From contig JAUXAL010000034.1 of assembly GCA_030619925.1 (NCBI GenBank), forward strand, positions 1-40,582: 40,582 nucleotides of DNA, read 5' to 3'. The DNA comes from Phycisphaerae bacterium. Lineage in GTDB: Bacteria; Planctomycetota; Phycisphaerae; Sedimentisphaerales; Anaerobacaceae. This document shows, in pieces, positions 31,832 to 40,373 of this stretch; position 1 is the first letter of the stretch, and each line of letters opens with the position of its first letter. Below the pieces are notes generated by a model. That model saw only the letters and a list, made by a program, of their open reading frames with translations. It was not told the DNA's origin and searched no databases. The position numbers were made by a program, and so were the translations under genes.

Positions 31832-34069
31832 ATGGTAGAAGAAAGCCCAAGAGCTTCGAACAGGATGGCAGGGCTGGTTGGGCCGAGGCCCCCGGCGGCT
31901 GCTGCGCTGACACCGAAAGAGGCTCTCGGAATCTTGCGTCGCCACATATTGCTGATAATTGCTCTGACTTTATTGGGTTTGATGATCGGCAGCGCAGGCT
32001 GGTGGCTTATACGGAAATTTTATCCAAGATATACCGCCGGAACCCTTATTCAAGTCCTGTCCCCCATAGAAACTGACCCTATGACCATCGGCGGCATTCA
32101 GCTACAAAAGGACATCCTGTACGGTCATCGTATGTTAATAGCCGCCCTTATAAAACAGCAGAGTACTTTGCAAGAATTGCTCGCCAGGGACAAAGTTAAA
32201 CAAACCGACTGGTTTAGGCGCCAAGGCGGGAGTATCAGAGAAGCCTTTAAGGAGTTGAACAGACATTTTGTTGCTTACGCCCCCAGAGATGGTGAGTTTG
32301 TTGAGATAAGGATGACCTGCCGTAGTGACACGGAGTCGGCGCTGATAGTCAACGAAATGCTCGAATTGTTTCTTGCTCAGCGAGGCACTACAGAAAGACG
32401 AGAGGTAACTGATAGACTGGCAAGGCTTGAAGAGCAGCGAGCCAAAATTGAAGGAGAGTTAAGTGCAACCGAAAGGGCGTTGAGGGAGGTACGTGAGTCA
32501 TCTGGCATAACCGACCTTGACCTGTCTACAGGGCGTTATTTCCAGCATACAATCACACTAAGGTTGAATAGTCTGGAACTTCAGAAAAACGAGCTTGATC
32601 TGGCAATAAGGCAGTTTGCAGCTGATATAAAAAATCTTGAGCAATTGGCGATAGGTCCTATTACTGAGCAGATTGAATATGCAATAGAAAGAGACCCCGT
32701 TATGCTTACACTTGCTCAGCAGCTTGCCTTTCAGGAGGCCAGCCTCTCCGGCAGGCTCACAAAGTTTGGTGAAAATCACAGAGATGTGCGTCAAACGCGA
32801 GAGCTGATAGATGAAATCAGAAGAAGAAGAGAGCTCAGGAAGACCGAGATCGCAGAACAGACCACGCGGGCGAATCTCGAAAATGCACGGGATGGCTTGC
32901 TCGTATTGAAGGAAAGAGCCGACCAGTTAGAAACACTCAGGCTGGAGGCGGAGACAAAAAAAAGAAAGCTTGATTTAGCCCGCGTGCAGTATGAACAGAG
33001 GATAAAGATAAGAGATGAAAGAATAGCAATGCTTGACTCAATCAAAGAGCAGATTGGGAAATGGAAGATAATACATGATGACCCGGAGACACCTAAAGTG
33101 CTGCCTGTTGGGCGTGCTCCGGTGCCGCTGGAAATGGTGTTCTCGCGCCAGTGGTACTTTTGCCCCCCCCTGGGAACGATATTGGGCTTGCTGCTTGGTG
33201 TAGGCCTTACTTTCCTTGTTGAGCTGGCTAATGACCTGGTGCGGACACCGAGCGACGTTGCCAGATTTCTGCACATTCCGCTTTTGGGTGTTATCCCCGA
33301 TGAATCTGAAGATAATCAGGTTCGCGGCATTGAGCTTTGTCATGCTGTTCGTCAGGCACCGTACTCTGTTATAAGCGAGTCCTACAGGCGATGTCGGACG
33401 AACTTAAAGCTCTCCGGCGCTGCGGAGTCTTTGAAGGCTTTGCTTGTTAGTAGTGGCTCGGCAGGCGATGGAAACACTTCCGTGGCGGTTAATCTTGCAA
33501 CAACTTTTGTCGCCACAGATAAAAAAGTGCTGCTGATAGATGCCAATTTCAGGCGGCCGAGTTTTCAGGCACTGTTTCCAAAGGTAGAATCTGACGACCT
33601 GGAAGCCGAGCAATTTGATTTTGGATTAAGCAATTTGCTGATGAACCAGTGCGGTGCCAAGGAAGCTGTAAGGTCCAGTGGTGTAGAGGGCCTTGATGTA
33701 ATCTATTCCGGGCCGTTGCCTGCTAATCCGGCGGAGCTGCTCGGCAGCCCGCGGATGGGAGAACTGCTTAAAGGGCAGCGTAAGAACTACGATTACATCA
33801 TAGTTGACGGGCCGCCCGTACTGCTGGTAAGTGACGCCAAAGTGCTGGCCGGAGCCGTTGATGCGACAATTTTGGTATTCAACGCTGCCGCCACAAGTAG
33901 AGGCGCCGCTCAGAGGACTATTCGAGAATTCAAAGAAGTAGATGCTAAAATAGTCGGCTGTGTGCTCTTTGCCGTAAGGGCTATGAAGGGTGGCTATTTC
34001 CATGAGCAATTCAAGTCGTACCGGAGATATCAGAAGAAGGCCAGAAAACTTGCTCGCGCCCAAGCCTAA
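31832..34069 (+). CDS. Wzz / BY-kinase-like polysaccharide co-polymerase with altered Walker A
   Basis: 745 residues. N-terminal chain-length determinant (Wzz) domain: first TM ~36-58 (LLIIALTLLGLMIGSAGWWL), then a long coiled-coil region (~180-420; RLARLEEQRAKIEGELSATE), second TM ~447-468 (PPLGTILGLLLGVGLTFLVE). The C-terminal BY-kinase-like ATPase begins SESYRRCRTNLKL. Walker A reads SSGSAGDGNTSVAVNLA, with Asn548 where Lys is expected. Walker A' is VLLIDANFRRP and Walker B YDYIIVDGPPVLLVSD. The C-terminal tail has a few Tyr (FKSYRRYQKKARK). In EPS loci this protein controls polymer length and export with Wza; kinase activity is doubtful because of the missing Lys. Confidence 0.88.
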   Translation: MVEESPRASNRMAGLVGPRPPAAAALTPKEALGILRRHILLIIALTLLGLMIGSAGWWLIRKFYPRYTAGTLIQVLSPIETDPMTIGGIQLQKDILYGHRMLIAALIKQQSTLQELLARDKVKQTDWFRRQGGSIREAFKELNRHFVAYAPRDGEFVEIRMTCRSDTESALIVNEMLELFLAQRGTTERREVTDRLARLEEQRAKIEGELSATERALREVRESSGITDLDLSTGRYFQHTITLRLNSLELQKNELDLAIRQFAADIKNLEQLAIGPITEQIEYAIERDPVMLTLAQQLAFQEASLSGRLTKFGENHRDVRQTRELIDEIRRRRELRKTEIAEQTTRANLENARDGLLVLKERADQLETLRLEAETKKRKLDLARVQYEQRIKIRDERIAMLDSIKEQIGKWKIIHDDPETPKVLPVGRAPVPLEMVFSRQWYFCPPLGTILGLLLGVGLTFLVELANDLVRTPSDVARFLHIPLLGVIPDESEDNQVRGIELCHAVRQAPYSVISESYRRCRTNLKLSGAAESLKALLVSSGSAGDGNTSVAVNLATTFVATDKKVLLIDANFRRPSFQALFPKVESDDLEAEQFDFGLSNLLMNQCGAKEAVRSSGVEGLDVIYSGPLPANPAELLGSPRMGELLKGQRKNYDYIIVDGPPVLLVSDAKVLAGAVDATILVFNAAATSRGAAQRTIREFKEVDAKIVGCVLFAVRAMKGGYFHEQFKSYRRYQKKARKLARAQA

Positions 34070-34238
34070 GCGGACCTAACAAAGGCAATGAAAGGCCTTG
34101 GCGGAATCCGTTGGCAATATGGATATTAAAACCTGGTTTCCATCCCCGCTTTCGCGGTCCGCAGGACGCCTTACGGCGGGGCAATGATTCGCGAAATGGG
34201 AAACCTTTTGTACACTAACTTTCTTTGTAAGAGGGAGC

Positions 34239-35180
34239 TTGATGCAGAAATTTTTAGTCACCGGCGGAGCCGGCTTTATCGGTTCGAATATCTGTAAGAA
34301 ACTCGTTTCGCAAGGCTGCTTTGTAAGAGTCATTGACAATCTGCTTACGGGCAAAAAGAGCAATCTTGCCGATATTTTAGACAAAATTGAGTTTATTGAA
34401 GCCGATATGGGCGATGCGGAGGTCGCCCATTTGGCTATGAAGGGTATTGGTGTTGTTTTGCACCAGGGCGCTTTGCCCTCGGTGCCGCGCAGCGTTGATG
34501 ACCCCGCCGCCACACACAAACACTGTGTCGATGCCACTTTCACACTTCTTTTAGCCGCTCGCGATGCCGGCATAAAGCGGTTTGTCTATGCGTCAAGCTC
34601 CTCAGCTTACGGCGATACGCCAACTTTACCAAAGACTGAGACGATGGCTCCTATGCCTCTTTCGCCTTATGCGGTGGGCAAGCTCGTCGGCGAATACTAT
34701 GCTAAAGTTTTCTATGAGGTCTTTGGCCTTGAGACCATTTCGCTGCGGTACTTTAACGTCTTCGGCCCGTATCAGGACCCGGCCAGCCAATATGCCGCCG
34801 CCATCCCGGCTTTTGTTACAGCTATCTTAAAGGACAAACCGCCGACAATTTTTGGCGACGGCGAGCAGAGCCGCGATTTCACGTATATTGACAACGTTGT
34901 CGGGGCCAATCTGCTGGCCGCAAGGGCCAAACAGACTAAAGGCGAGGTCATAAATATCGCCTGCGGCCAGGCCGTAACGGTCAATGAGATTATTACTCTG
35001 ATTAACGATTTGCTCGGCAAAAATATTAAGCCGATTTACACCGACCCCTGCCCCGGCGACGTAAAGCACTCCCTCGCCGACATCACTGCTGCCAAAAACC
35101 TGATCGGCTTCAAACCAACGGTTCCATTTAAGCAAGGCCTGCAAAAAGCCATAGACTGGTATCGCAAAAATCTTTTGTGA
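34239..35180 (+). CDS. NAD-dependent sugar-nucleotide epimerase/dehydratase (extended SDR)
   Basis: 313 residues. Rossmann motif LVTGGAGFIGSNICKKL and catalytic ASSSSAYG and SPYAVGKLVGEYY (Tyr-x3-Lys) are intact; RYFNVFGPYQDPASQYAAAI and IFGDGEQSRDFTYIDNVV are typical of UDP-glucose/UDP-GlcNAc 4-epimerases of the WbpP/GalE group. It probably feeds a sugar nucleotide to the exopolysaccharide encoded upstream, 170 nt after the BY-kinase-like gene. The exact substrate cannot be told. The last 38 bp recur in diverged form at 35640-35676, beyond a small gene. Confidence 0.9.
   Translation: MMQKFLVTGGAGFIGSNICKKLVSQGCFVRVIDNLLTGKKSNLADILDKIEFIEADMGDAEVAHLAMKGIGVVLHQGALPSVPRSVDDPAATHKHCVDATFTLLLAARDAGIKRFVYASSSSAYGDTPTLPKTETMAPMPLSPYAVGKLVGEYYAKVFYEVFGLETISLRYFNVFGPYQDPASQYAAAIPAFVTAILKDKPPTIFGDGEQSRDFTYIDNVVGANLLAARAKQTKGEVINIACGQAVTVNEIITLINDLLGKNIKPIYTDPCPGDVKHSLADITAAKNLIGFKPTVPFKQGLQKAIDWYRKNLL
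35143..35180 (+). repeat. Functional copy of the duplicated epimerase 3' end
   Basis: The last 38 bp of the epimerase gene align with 35640-35676 at 31 of 38 positions with one gap. Confidence 0.5.
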
Positions 35181-35359
35181 TCTATGTGGATATTATCGTG
35201 CGGGTATATATTTAGTATCTGTTGCGGAAAACAAAAACCGACAATGTCACCCCTGCGAGGGACCCCGCCTTGCGGGAACTCAAAGCAGGGGTCCAGAGCA
35301 AAAAACTGGATTCCCGCTTCCGCGGGAATGACAAATACTGTTTTCGTAGTAGTAACTAT
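35181..35359. repeat. Dispersed-repeat element after the epimerase gene
   Basis: Contains CACCCCTGCGAGGGACCCCG and, further right, TGGATTCCCGCTTCCGCGGG, a commonly seen type of intergenic palindromic element with a GGGAATGACAAA tail. A transcription terminator with T-run is not clear. Confidence 0.5.
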
Positions 35360-35557
35360 TTAATCTGGTTTTCTTTTAATAATTTCAGTAACTGCTCTGT
35401 GTCCATTTGTTTTTTTACGCAGACTCAACATTTCCTCGGTTTTTGTGAACATCATTTGGAACCGCTGGCTGGTTGTTAGAGACGTAAGGTAATCTAATTC
35501 AAATTCGATTTCCTTATCCTCATCCTCATTATGCGGGTCTAACTTTAGAATAGCCAT
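35360..35557 (-). CDS. Small acidic protein of unknown function (antitoxin-like)
   Basis: 65 residues with a good RBS (AAAAGGGGCTGT before ATG). It begins MAILKLDPHNEDEDKEIEFE and continues LDYLTSLTTSQRFQMMF and KTEEML. This pattern resembles small proteins I have seen encoded next to nucleotidyltransferase genes of toxin-antitoxin-like loci, but no partner is present here. It sits, in opposite orientation, between the epimerase gene and a diverged leftover of the epimerase 3' end, matching the other small-gene insertions in this window. The function is a guess. Confidence 0.6.
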   Translation of the reverse strand: MAILKLDPHNEDEDKEIEFELDYLTSLTTSQRFQMMFTKTEEMLSLRKKTNGHRAVTEIIKRKPD

Positions 35558-35639
35558 ACAGCCCCTTTTAGCCGGTATCCGATTTAGTTTGAAACGGTTT
35601 CATAAAGATTTTAAAACGATATAGTGTATAGTTCAACAA

Positions 35640-35676
35640 AAAAAGCAATAGACTGATAACGCGAGATCTTTTGTAA
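35640..35676 (+). repeat. Probable left-behind copy of the epimerase 3' end
   Basis: Shares AAAAAGC, ATAGACTG, CGC and TCTTTTGT with 35143-35180 in the same order and spacing. It reads AIDW-to-stop in the same frame, with stop codons (TGA, TAA) where the gene has Trp-Tyr. Older or more decayed than the pyrC and NYN copies. Confidence 0.45.
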
Positions 35677-35706
35677 ATCCGCCCTATTTGCGACACGCTA
35701 GATCAT

Positions 35707-36717
35707 CTATTTGATTTTTTCTTTGTTTTTTCCCCACCACTCCAGCATTTCTTTCGACGCAAGGGGGTGGTTCTTAAGCCCTGCTTCTTCTCTAAAGTAA
35801 CGGCCTGCGTATTCTACTGCATCAAGACTATCATCCGTTTTCATGACTTCAATAAGGAATTCCATTCTATTTCGTTTTTGAATATCTTCTCTTTTCCAAA
35901 TATATTCGATCAAGGCTCGTTTCAAGTGAGGAGCTGATGCCGATATGTTTTCGTAGTTCTTTTTAAGGTCTGAGAGGCTGAGTTTGGATGGATCAATGCC
36001 CTCTCTCCATGGCACATTAAATCCTGATCTATAAAAAGGAGAATTATGCATAGATCGGATTTTTCCATAAGCAACATTTGCTTGTGAAGAAAGCATAAAA
36101 GTGTTGTCTTCGCCCCATGTTTTTAACCTTTCATATGATTTCCGATCGCCATTCTCAGCAGCACTTACTGTTATAAGATATTCAATAAATGTTTCTTGTT
36201 TAACTATAAGATCATTTGTAAATTTATCTTCAAGTGCAACAAGACGATTGTTTGCATCTTCAATTTGTTTTACAATTACATTTATCAGTGGAATAACTTT
36301 TTCATCTATCTTTTTACTTATAAATTCATCTGCGACTGCATCAATTCGTTCCTTGGCAGTTGTTTGAACCAACTTGTGTACATTTTCTTTGTTGAATTCT
36401 TCTTCAATTCTACTCCTGACTTGACGTCCAACTAAGTCAACTTCATCTTTGAATCGAGACGTTATCGTGTTAGTTTCTTCTCTTAAATCGCCCCTCATAT
36501 CTGCAATGGTATTCCATGTAATAAAAGTTACGGCGGTTATGCCTGCTACAATAATGACTCCAAGAATTTTCGAGACTAAATAATAAGTACGGTGAACACG
36601 TTCTATTTCTTTATCTGCTCGATTTATGATTTTTTGATATTTATCAATCGCTTGGTGTTCATCCTCTTGTTTTTTCGCTATTACATTTTTTTTGATATTT
36701 TTATTTTCTTCATCCAT
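35707..36717 (-). CDS. Single-pass membrane protein with coiled coils, function unknown
   Basis: 336 residues, AT-rich DNA. The N-terminal ~45 residues are charged (NKNIKKNVIAKKQEDEHQ), then one membrane helix (YYLVSKILGVIIVAGITAV, ~47-70), then long charged helices likely to form coiled coils (~75-200; RSRIEEEFNKENVHKLVQTT, KIDEKVIPLINVIVKQIEDA). The last ~120 residues are a helical region (SPFYRSGFNVPWREGIDP, AVEYAGRYFREEAGLKNHP, EMLEWWGKNKEKIK). I do not recognise the family. It may be accessory DNA, given its composition and the debris around it. No neighbour suggests a job. Confidence 0.7.
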   Translation of the reverse strand: MDEENKNIKKNVIAKKQEDEHQAIDKYQKIINRADKEIERVHRTYYLVSKILGVIIVAGITAVTFITWNTIADMRGDLREETNTITSRFKDEVDLVGRQVRSRIEEEFNKENVHKLVQTTAKERIDAVADEFISKKIDEKVIPLINVIVKQIEDANNRLVALEDKFTNDLIVKQETFIEYLITVSAAENGDRKSYERLKTWGEDNTFMLSSQANVAYGKIRSMHNSPFYRSGFNVPWREGIDPSKLSLSDLKKNYENISASAPHLKRALIEYIWKREDIQKRNRMEFLIEVMKTDDSLDAVEYAGRYFREEAGLKNHPLASKEMLEWWGKNKEKIK

Positions 36718-36782
36718 GATTGAAACCTCCGCTTTTTTTGTTTATTAAAGAGATATTGAGCAAAACTTACTTAAATAACTTT

Positions 36783-37184
36783 TTATAGCTGTTTCTTCAG
36801 TTTCTCAGCGGCTTGGATTAGTGCTTCCCGGCTTATTTCCTCTTTAGGGGCAAGCTCAAATGTCCATTCGTAGGAATCGACGATTCTGCCCGGATAGACT
36901 ATCTGAGAGAGGAAATCGAACGGAAAGTCATCATACCACGGCCCTATTAGCTCGCGGTGGGTATCAAGGGTCTCGTAGCCTTCCTTCCTTATCCTGACCC
37001 AATAATCTCCGTACCAGCTAAAATTGACCGTGACAGGAGACTCGCCTATTTCCTCGTCATTAAGCATAACCAACGCCCCCTGTGGCTCGGTGTTGATTGT
37101 GAGTTTGCGTTCCACACAGCCGCCTAAGATCACAGCGGCAATTAGACTAATAACCATCGGAACTGGTAGATTCTGCTTTCTCAT
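36783..37184 (-). CDS. PEGA-domain lipoprotein
   Basis: 133 residues from ATG 37182-37184 (MRKQNLPVPMVISLIAAVIL, lipobox LGGC at Cys ~23); a longer frame to 37241 adds a non-signal N-terminus and is less likely. After the lipid Cys a PEGA domain follows: RKLTINTEPQGALVMLNDEE, GESPVTVNFSWYGDYWVRIR, KEGYETLDTHRELIGPWYDD. PEGA domains are small extracellular beta modules often on surface-layer or cell-wall proteins. The rest is a short helical tail. It is divergent from the TrkH gene on the plus strand. Confidence 0.85.
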   Translation of the reverse strand: MRKQNLPVPMVISLIAAVILGGCVERKLTINTEPQGALVMLNDEEIGESPVTVNFSWYGDYWVRIRKEGYETLDTHRELIGPWYDDFPFDFLSQIVYPGRIVDSYEWTFELAPKEEISREALIQAAEKLKKQL

Positions 37185-37313
37185 AACTGATACCCCTAAA
37201 TTCGTTGACAGCCATATTATAAGGAAAAGGCGAAAAGACAAAAGCCCAAAGTTGGGTGTTCGAAATGTTTTGTGCTTGTTGTGTTAAAGGGCGGAAAACG
37301 ATAATGTGGGCAG

Positions 37314-37333
37314 GGCCGATTCTCAAATCGGCC
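37314..37333. repeat. Hairpin GGCCGATT / AATCGGCC
   Basis: An 8-bp perfect stem with a CTCA loop, in the intergenic region between the divergent PEGA and TrkH genes, about 30 bp before the trkH promoter. Possible operator or REP-like element. Confidence 0.5.
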
Positions 37334-37359
37334 TTGAAATATACGGCCGTGCAAATAGC

Positions 37360-37387
37360 TTGCAAAAAAATCCACTGATGTTATAAT
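37360..37387 (+). promoter_or_regulatory. Probable promoter of trkH-trkA
   Basis: TTGCAA (37360-37365), 16-bp spacer, TATAAT (37382-37387), with a start about 40 nt before the ATG at 37434. Confidence 0.5.
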
Positions 37388-37433
37388 CCAGAAACCACGC
37401 TGGCAGCGGCATCGATAAACTGTGGAGTTGCGA

Positions 37434-38963
37434 ATGGGAAATGGATTTCGGCGAATCGATTGTATATTCCACTTTGTTGGGAATCTGCTGGAAATATTAG
37501 GCTTGGTTCTTTTGCTGCCGCTGGTGGTAGTTTTCATCTACTGGGGCCAAAGGGGCGACGGCTGGGTTACGGTAAGTGCTTTTGTCGCTACGGCCCTAAT
37601 CTCATTTTCGTTCGGATTGATTTTACGCAGCAAGTTTAAGCCGGAAACGCTTGATACGACCGGTTGTATGCTTATGTGTGCTATCGGCTGGCTTTCTGTT
37701 TCAGCGTTGGGAGCTTTACCCTTCGTAATTGCAATTCCTTCAACAAACTATCTCGATGCCTACTTTGAAGCCATGAGCGGTTTTACTACCACAGGTATCA
37801 CGGTTTTTTCCGGGCTGGATGCTATGCCCAGGAGTATCCTCTTCTGGCGGGCGCTTACACAGTGGCTGGGCGGCATAGGAATACTTTCGTTTTTCCTGGC
37901 AGTAACCTTTCAGGTCAGTGGAGCTCATCATATCTTCGGGGCCGAGAGCCATAAGATTTCGTCCGGCAGGCCTGCGCCAGGATTGTTCCATACACTCAGA
38001 ATAATCTGGGCGATATATGCGATGTTTACACTGCTGGCTGCGGTAATTCTTGCTATTGAAGGGATGCCGATTTTCGATGCCGTCTGCCACGCCTTGACCG
38101 CTTTGGCCACCGGCGGCTTTTCACCTCATGACAGCAGCATCGAATTCTACCGCCTAACAGGGCATCACAATTACCGGCTGATAGAATATACGCTGGCGTT
38201 CCTAATGATGTTAGGCGGAATCAACTTTCTGGTACATTACCGTGTCTTGACGAAGGACTTTAAGGCCCTCTGGGATAACATCGAGATTCGCTACTGGTGG
38301 CGACTCATAGCCGTCTTTACGACCGTTATCCTAATCGAGCGTCTTTACAAGACGGGCGCTTTTGGCGCCCTCTTCACACACGGTACCGCTGTCAACCTCA
38401 GCGAATTTGAGCGCTCATTTCGGCACAGCATTTTCCAGGTGATTTCTATTCTCACAACGAGCGGTTTTGCGACAAAGAATATTGGTTCTGATTTCTTCGG
38501 TGCCGCGGCTAAACAATTGTTCCTGGTTATGATGGTTATCGGTGGCTGTGTCGGGTCAACATCGGGCGGCTTCAAAGTCTTACGGGTCGTCATACTTAAC
38601 CGGCTGATGTTCAGGGAACTTTTCAAACTGAGAATCTCCGGCAAAGCGTCCACAGGGCTGGTTATTGACAGGAAAGTGGTGCCTGAAGACGAGGTGCATC
38701 GGGTAGCTGCTTTATTTTTCACGTGGATGATATTTTTACTGGTCGGCGGTGCGATTACTGCTCTTTTTTCGAATCAAGGGGCCTTGGAGTCATTTTCGGG
38801 GATGTTTTCTGCTGTGGGCAATATCGGCCCCTGTTATATCTCGGGCGAGGATATGATAAACATTCACCCTGTTGTGAAACTGACGTATATCTTCGGCATG
38901 CTGGCGGGAAGGCTGGAAATATTGCCGGTATTGCTCCTGTTTTCCAGAAAGGCATGGAAATAG
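37434..38963 (+). CDS. trkH: Trk/Ktr potassium uptake channel subunit
   Basis: 509 residues from ATG 37434. Membrane subunit of Trk-type K+ uptake. The four selectivity-filter loops of the TrkH/KtrB fold are visible in order: SGFTTTGITVFSGLDAMP, ALATGGFSPHDSSIEF, LTTSGFATKNIGSDFF and FSAVGNIGPCYISGE. Between them are the expected paired membrane helices, and GGCVGSTSGGFKVLRVVILNR is the usual loop before the last repeat. It is followed after 96 nt by trkA, its regulatory gating subunit. Confidence 0.93.
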   Translation: MGNGFRRIDCIFHFVGNLLEILGLVLLLPLVVVFIYWGQRGDGWVTVSAFVATALISFSFGLILRSKFKPETLDTTGCMLMCAIGWLSVSALGALPFVIAIPSTNYLDAYFEAMSGFTTTGITVFSGLDAMPRSILFWRALTQWLGGIGILSFFLAVTFQVSGAHHIFGAESHKISSGRPAPGLFHTLRIIWAIYAMFTLLAAVILAIEGMPIFDAVCHALTALATGGFSPHDSSIEFYRLTGHHNYRLIEYTLAFLMMLGGINFLVHYRVLTKDFKALWDNIEIRYWWRLIAVFTTVILIERLYKTGAFGALFTHGTAVNLSEFERSFRHSIFQVISILTTSGFATKNIGSDFFGAAAKQLFLVMMVIGGCVGSTSGGFKVLRVVILNRLMFRELFKLRISGKASTGLVIDRKVVPEDEVHRVAALFFTWMIFLLVGGAITALFSNQGALESFSGMFSAVGNIGPCYISGEDMINIHPVVKLTYIFGMLAGRLEILPVLLLFSRKAWK

Positions 38964-39059
38964 GAAAGCCGTCGCTCCTGACTTGTGATTGGCAAGAGTC
39001 GATCCATTTCGAGCGACGGGTCACAAGAGACGAGCGATGAATTTTGGAGGTAATAAAAA

Positions 39060-39743
39060 ATGTATATTGTGGTCGCTGGCGGCGGAATGATTGGTGGTGG
39101 GCTTGTTCGTAGGTTACTGGATAACAAACATGATGTGGTATTGATTGACCAGAATAAAGAGGCCTGCGACAAGCTGTATGCGGAAACCGGGGTTGTTGCT
39201 GTCAATGGAAACGTCACGAGCATTGAAGCTTTGAATGACGCCGGCGTTAGAAAGGCCGATGTTGTAGTTGCTACAACGGGCAGCGATGCGAATAACCTCG
39301 CTTGCGCAATATTGGCTAAGAGTTTTAATGTGTCCCAAATTATAGTCAGGATGAGAGACCCGGCTTATAAAAACGCTTATAGAGTTGCGGGCGCAAACAC
39401 GATTGTTCGTGTAACCGACCTGATGGTCAGCCAGATGATGATGGATATCGAGAACCCCGAGGTGCGAAGAATAACGACCATAGGTGGCGGCAAAGCGGAT
39501 ATCTTCATAGTTACTGTGCCCGAGCGAGCGAAAGTTGCCGGCAGGAGCGTTGAGGATATTGTAGAAAGTCGCCAGTTTCCCTCCCCGTGTGTTTTCATTG
39601 CAGTATATAATCAGAAAAGAGAGGAATTCTCGATTCCCAGAGGCAAACAAGTCATCAATGAAGGCGATGAACTGTTCTTAATCTCAACGGCTGAGAACAT
39701 TAAGAAGGCGGTGGAATTCCTGACCGCCAAGAACAGAGCCTGA
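39060..39743 (+). CDS. trkA: Trk system K+ regulatory subunit TrkA
   Basis: 227 residues with a strong RBS (GGAGG, 10 nt before the ATG). N-terminal RCK/TrkA-N NAD-binding domain (IVVAGGGMIGGGLVRRLLDN, VVLIDQNKEACDKLY, VVVATTGSDANNLACAILAK) and C-terminal TrkA-C domain (RAKVAGRSVEDIVESRQFPS, FLISTAENIKK). It is half the length of E. coli TrkA (one RCK unit instead of two), as in KtrA or single-RCK TrkA. It gates the TrkH channel in response to NAD(H)/nucleotides. Co-transcribed with trkH. Confidence 0.93.
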   Translation: MYIVVAGGGMIGGGLVRRLLDNKHDVVLIDQNKEACDKLYAETGVVAVNGNVTSIEALNDAGVRKADVVVATTGSDANNLACAILAKSFNVSQIIVRMRDPAYKNAYRVAGANTIVRVTDLMVSQMMMDIENPEVRRITTIGGGKADIFIVTVPERAKVAGRSVEDIVESRQFPSPCVFIAVYNQKREEFSIPRGKQVINEGDELFLISTAENIKKAVEFLTAKNRA

Positions 39744-39834
39744 CATTGGGTTCCCGCCTTGCCTGTCTCGGCTTGGCCGAGCCAAGACGGGCGGGGTCCC
39801 TGTCACATAGCACCCGGCAAGCCCGGACCCAAAG
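39744..39834. repeat. GC-rich fold-back element after trkA
   Basis: CCCGCCTTGCCTGTCTCGGC, then TTGGCCGAGCCAAGACGGGC pair over most of their length around 39754-39797. It could end the trkHA transcript, but no T-run follows and the same type of element occurs elsewhere as a dispersed repeat. Confidence 0.5.
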
Positions 39835-39929
39835 CTTGCGGCAAGGGTGTTCTGAAGCTTCATTAACTGACTTGACGTGACCCCCAATACGCCAAGGGCC
39901 TTCAGAAAATCACGGCGAGTGTTCTTCAT
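39835..39929 (-). pseudogene. Orphan Tat signal peptide (5' end of a lost exported protein)
   Basis: ATG at 39927-39929 with AGGAG 8 nt before it. It reads MKNTRRDFLKALGVLGVTSS then QLMKLQNTLAAS: twin-arginine motif TRRDFLK and hydrophobic segment, as on planctomycete sulfatases and oxidoreductases. After about 35 codons it enters the dispersed repeats near 39834, and no mature domain follows (the frame runs on in repeat DNA to 39684). So this is the 5' end of a lost gene. Confidence 0.6.
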
Positions 39930-40027
39930 TGCTTTTCTCCTACTATTCTGTAACAACTAATTTGATGAGTGGCAGCTCGACATTTGGATTATTTGGCCTG
40001 CCTTTGCGGACTGCGAATGTCGGTTTA

Positions 40028-40047
40028 CCCGCCACGCGAATGGCGGG
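40028..40047. terminator. Hairpin with flanking TTTA, possible bidirectional terminator
   Basis: CCCGCCA, loop CGCGAA, TGGCGGG, followed by TTTA on both strands. It separates the orphan Tat signal peptide from the repeat-derived frame to its right. T-runs are short. Confidence 0.4.
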
Positions 40048-40054
40048 TTTACTC

Positions 40055-40351
40055 TCATAATACCCTGTAGCACAAAAGTTTACATTCATTCCTTCTAAGA
40101 TTGGCTTTGAATTGGGTTCGAATTGGGTTTGAATTGGGTTTGTTTTTTTGGACTGCGAAAGCGTCGTTTTTTCTGTAATCCTTCGTTATAAGTGAGTTTA
40201 CATTCATTTGGGCTTTTCGGAAATTGGGTTTGTTTGGGTTTGAATTGGGTTTGTTTTCACCAAGTGTCCAATTGGATTTATTTTCATAATCCATTGTATT
40301 ATATAGATTTACATTCATTTGACTTTTTCGGAAATTGGCTTTGTTTTGCAT
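40055..40351 (-). repeat. Dispersed-repeat block read as a 98-codon frame
   Basis: The DNA is built of units like TTTACATTCATTTG, CTTTTTCGGAAATTGG and GAATTGGGTTTG, repeated two to four times. The minus-strand frame reads NFRKSQMNVNLYNTMDYENK and then variants of KPNFRKAQMNVN. I recall nearly the same peptide repeats annotated as hypothetical proteins across many planctomycete draft genomes. So I read it as a repeat family, not a gene, although its periodicity in codon phase is notable. Confidence 0.65.
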
Positions 40352-40373
40352 AATTTATAGTAAAACTCACTCT

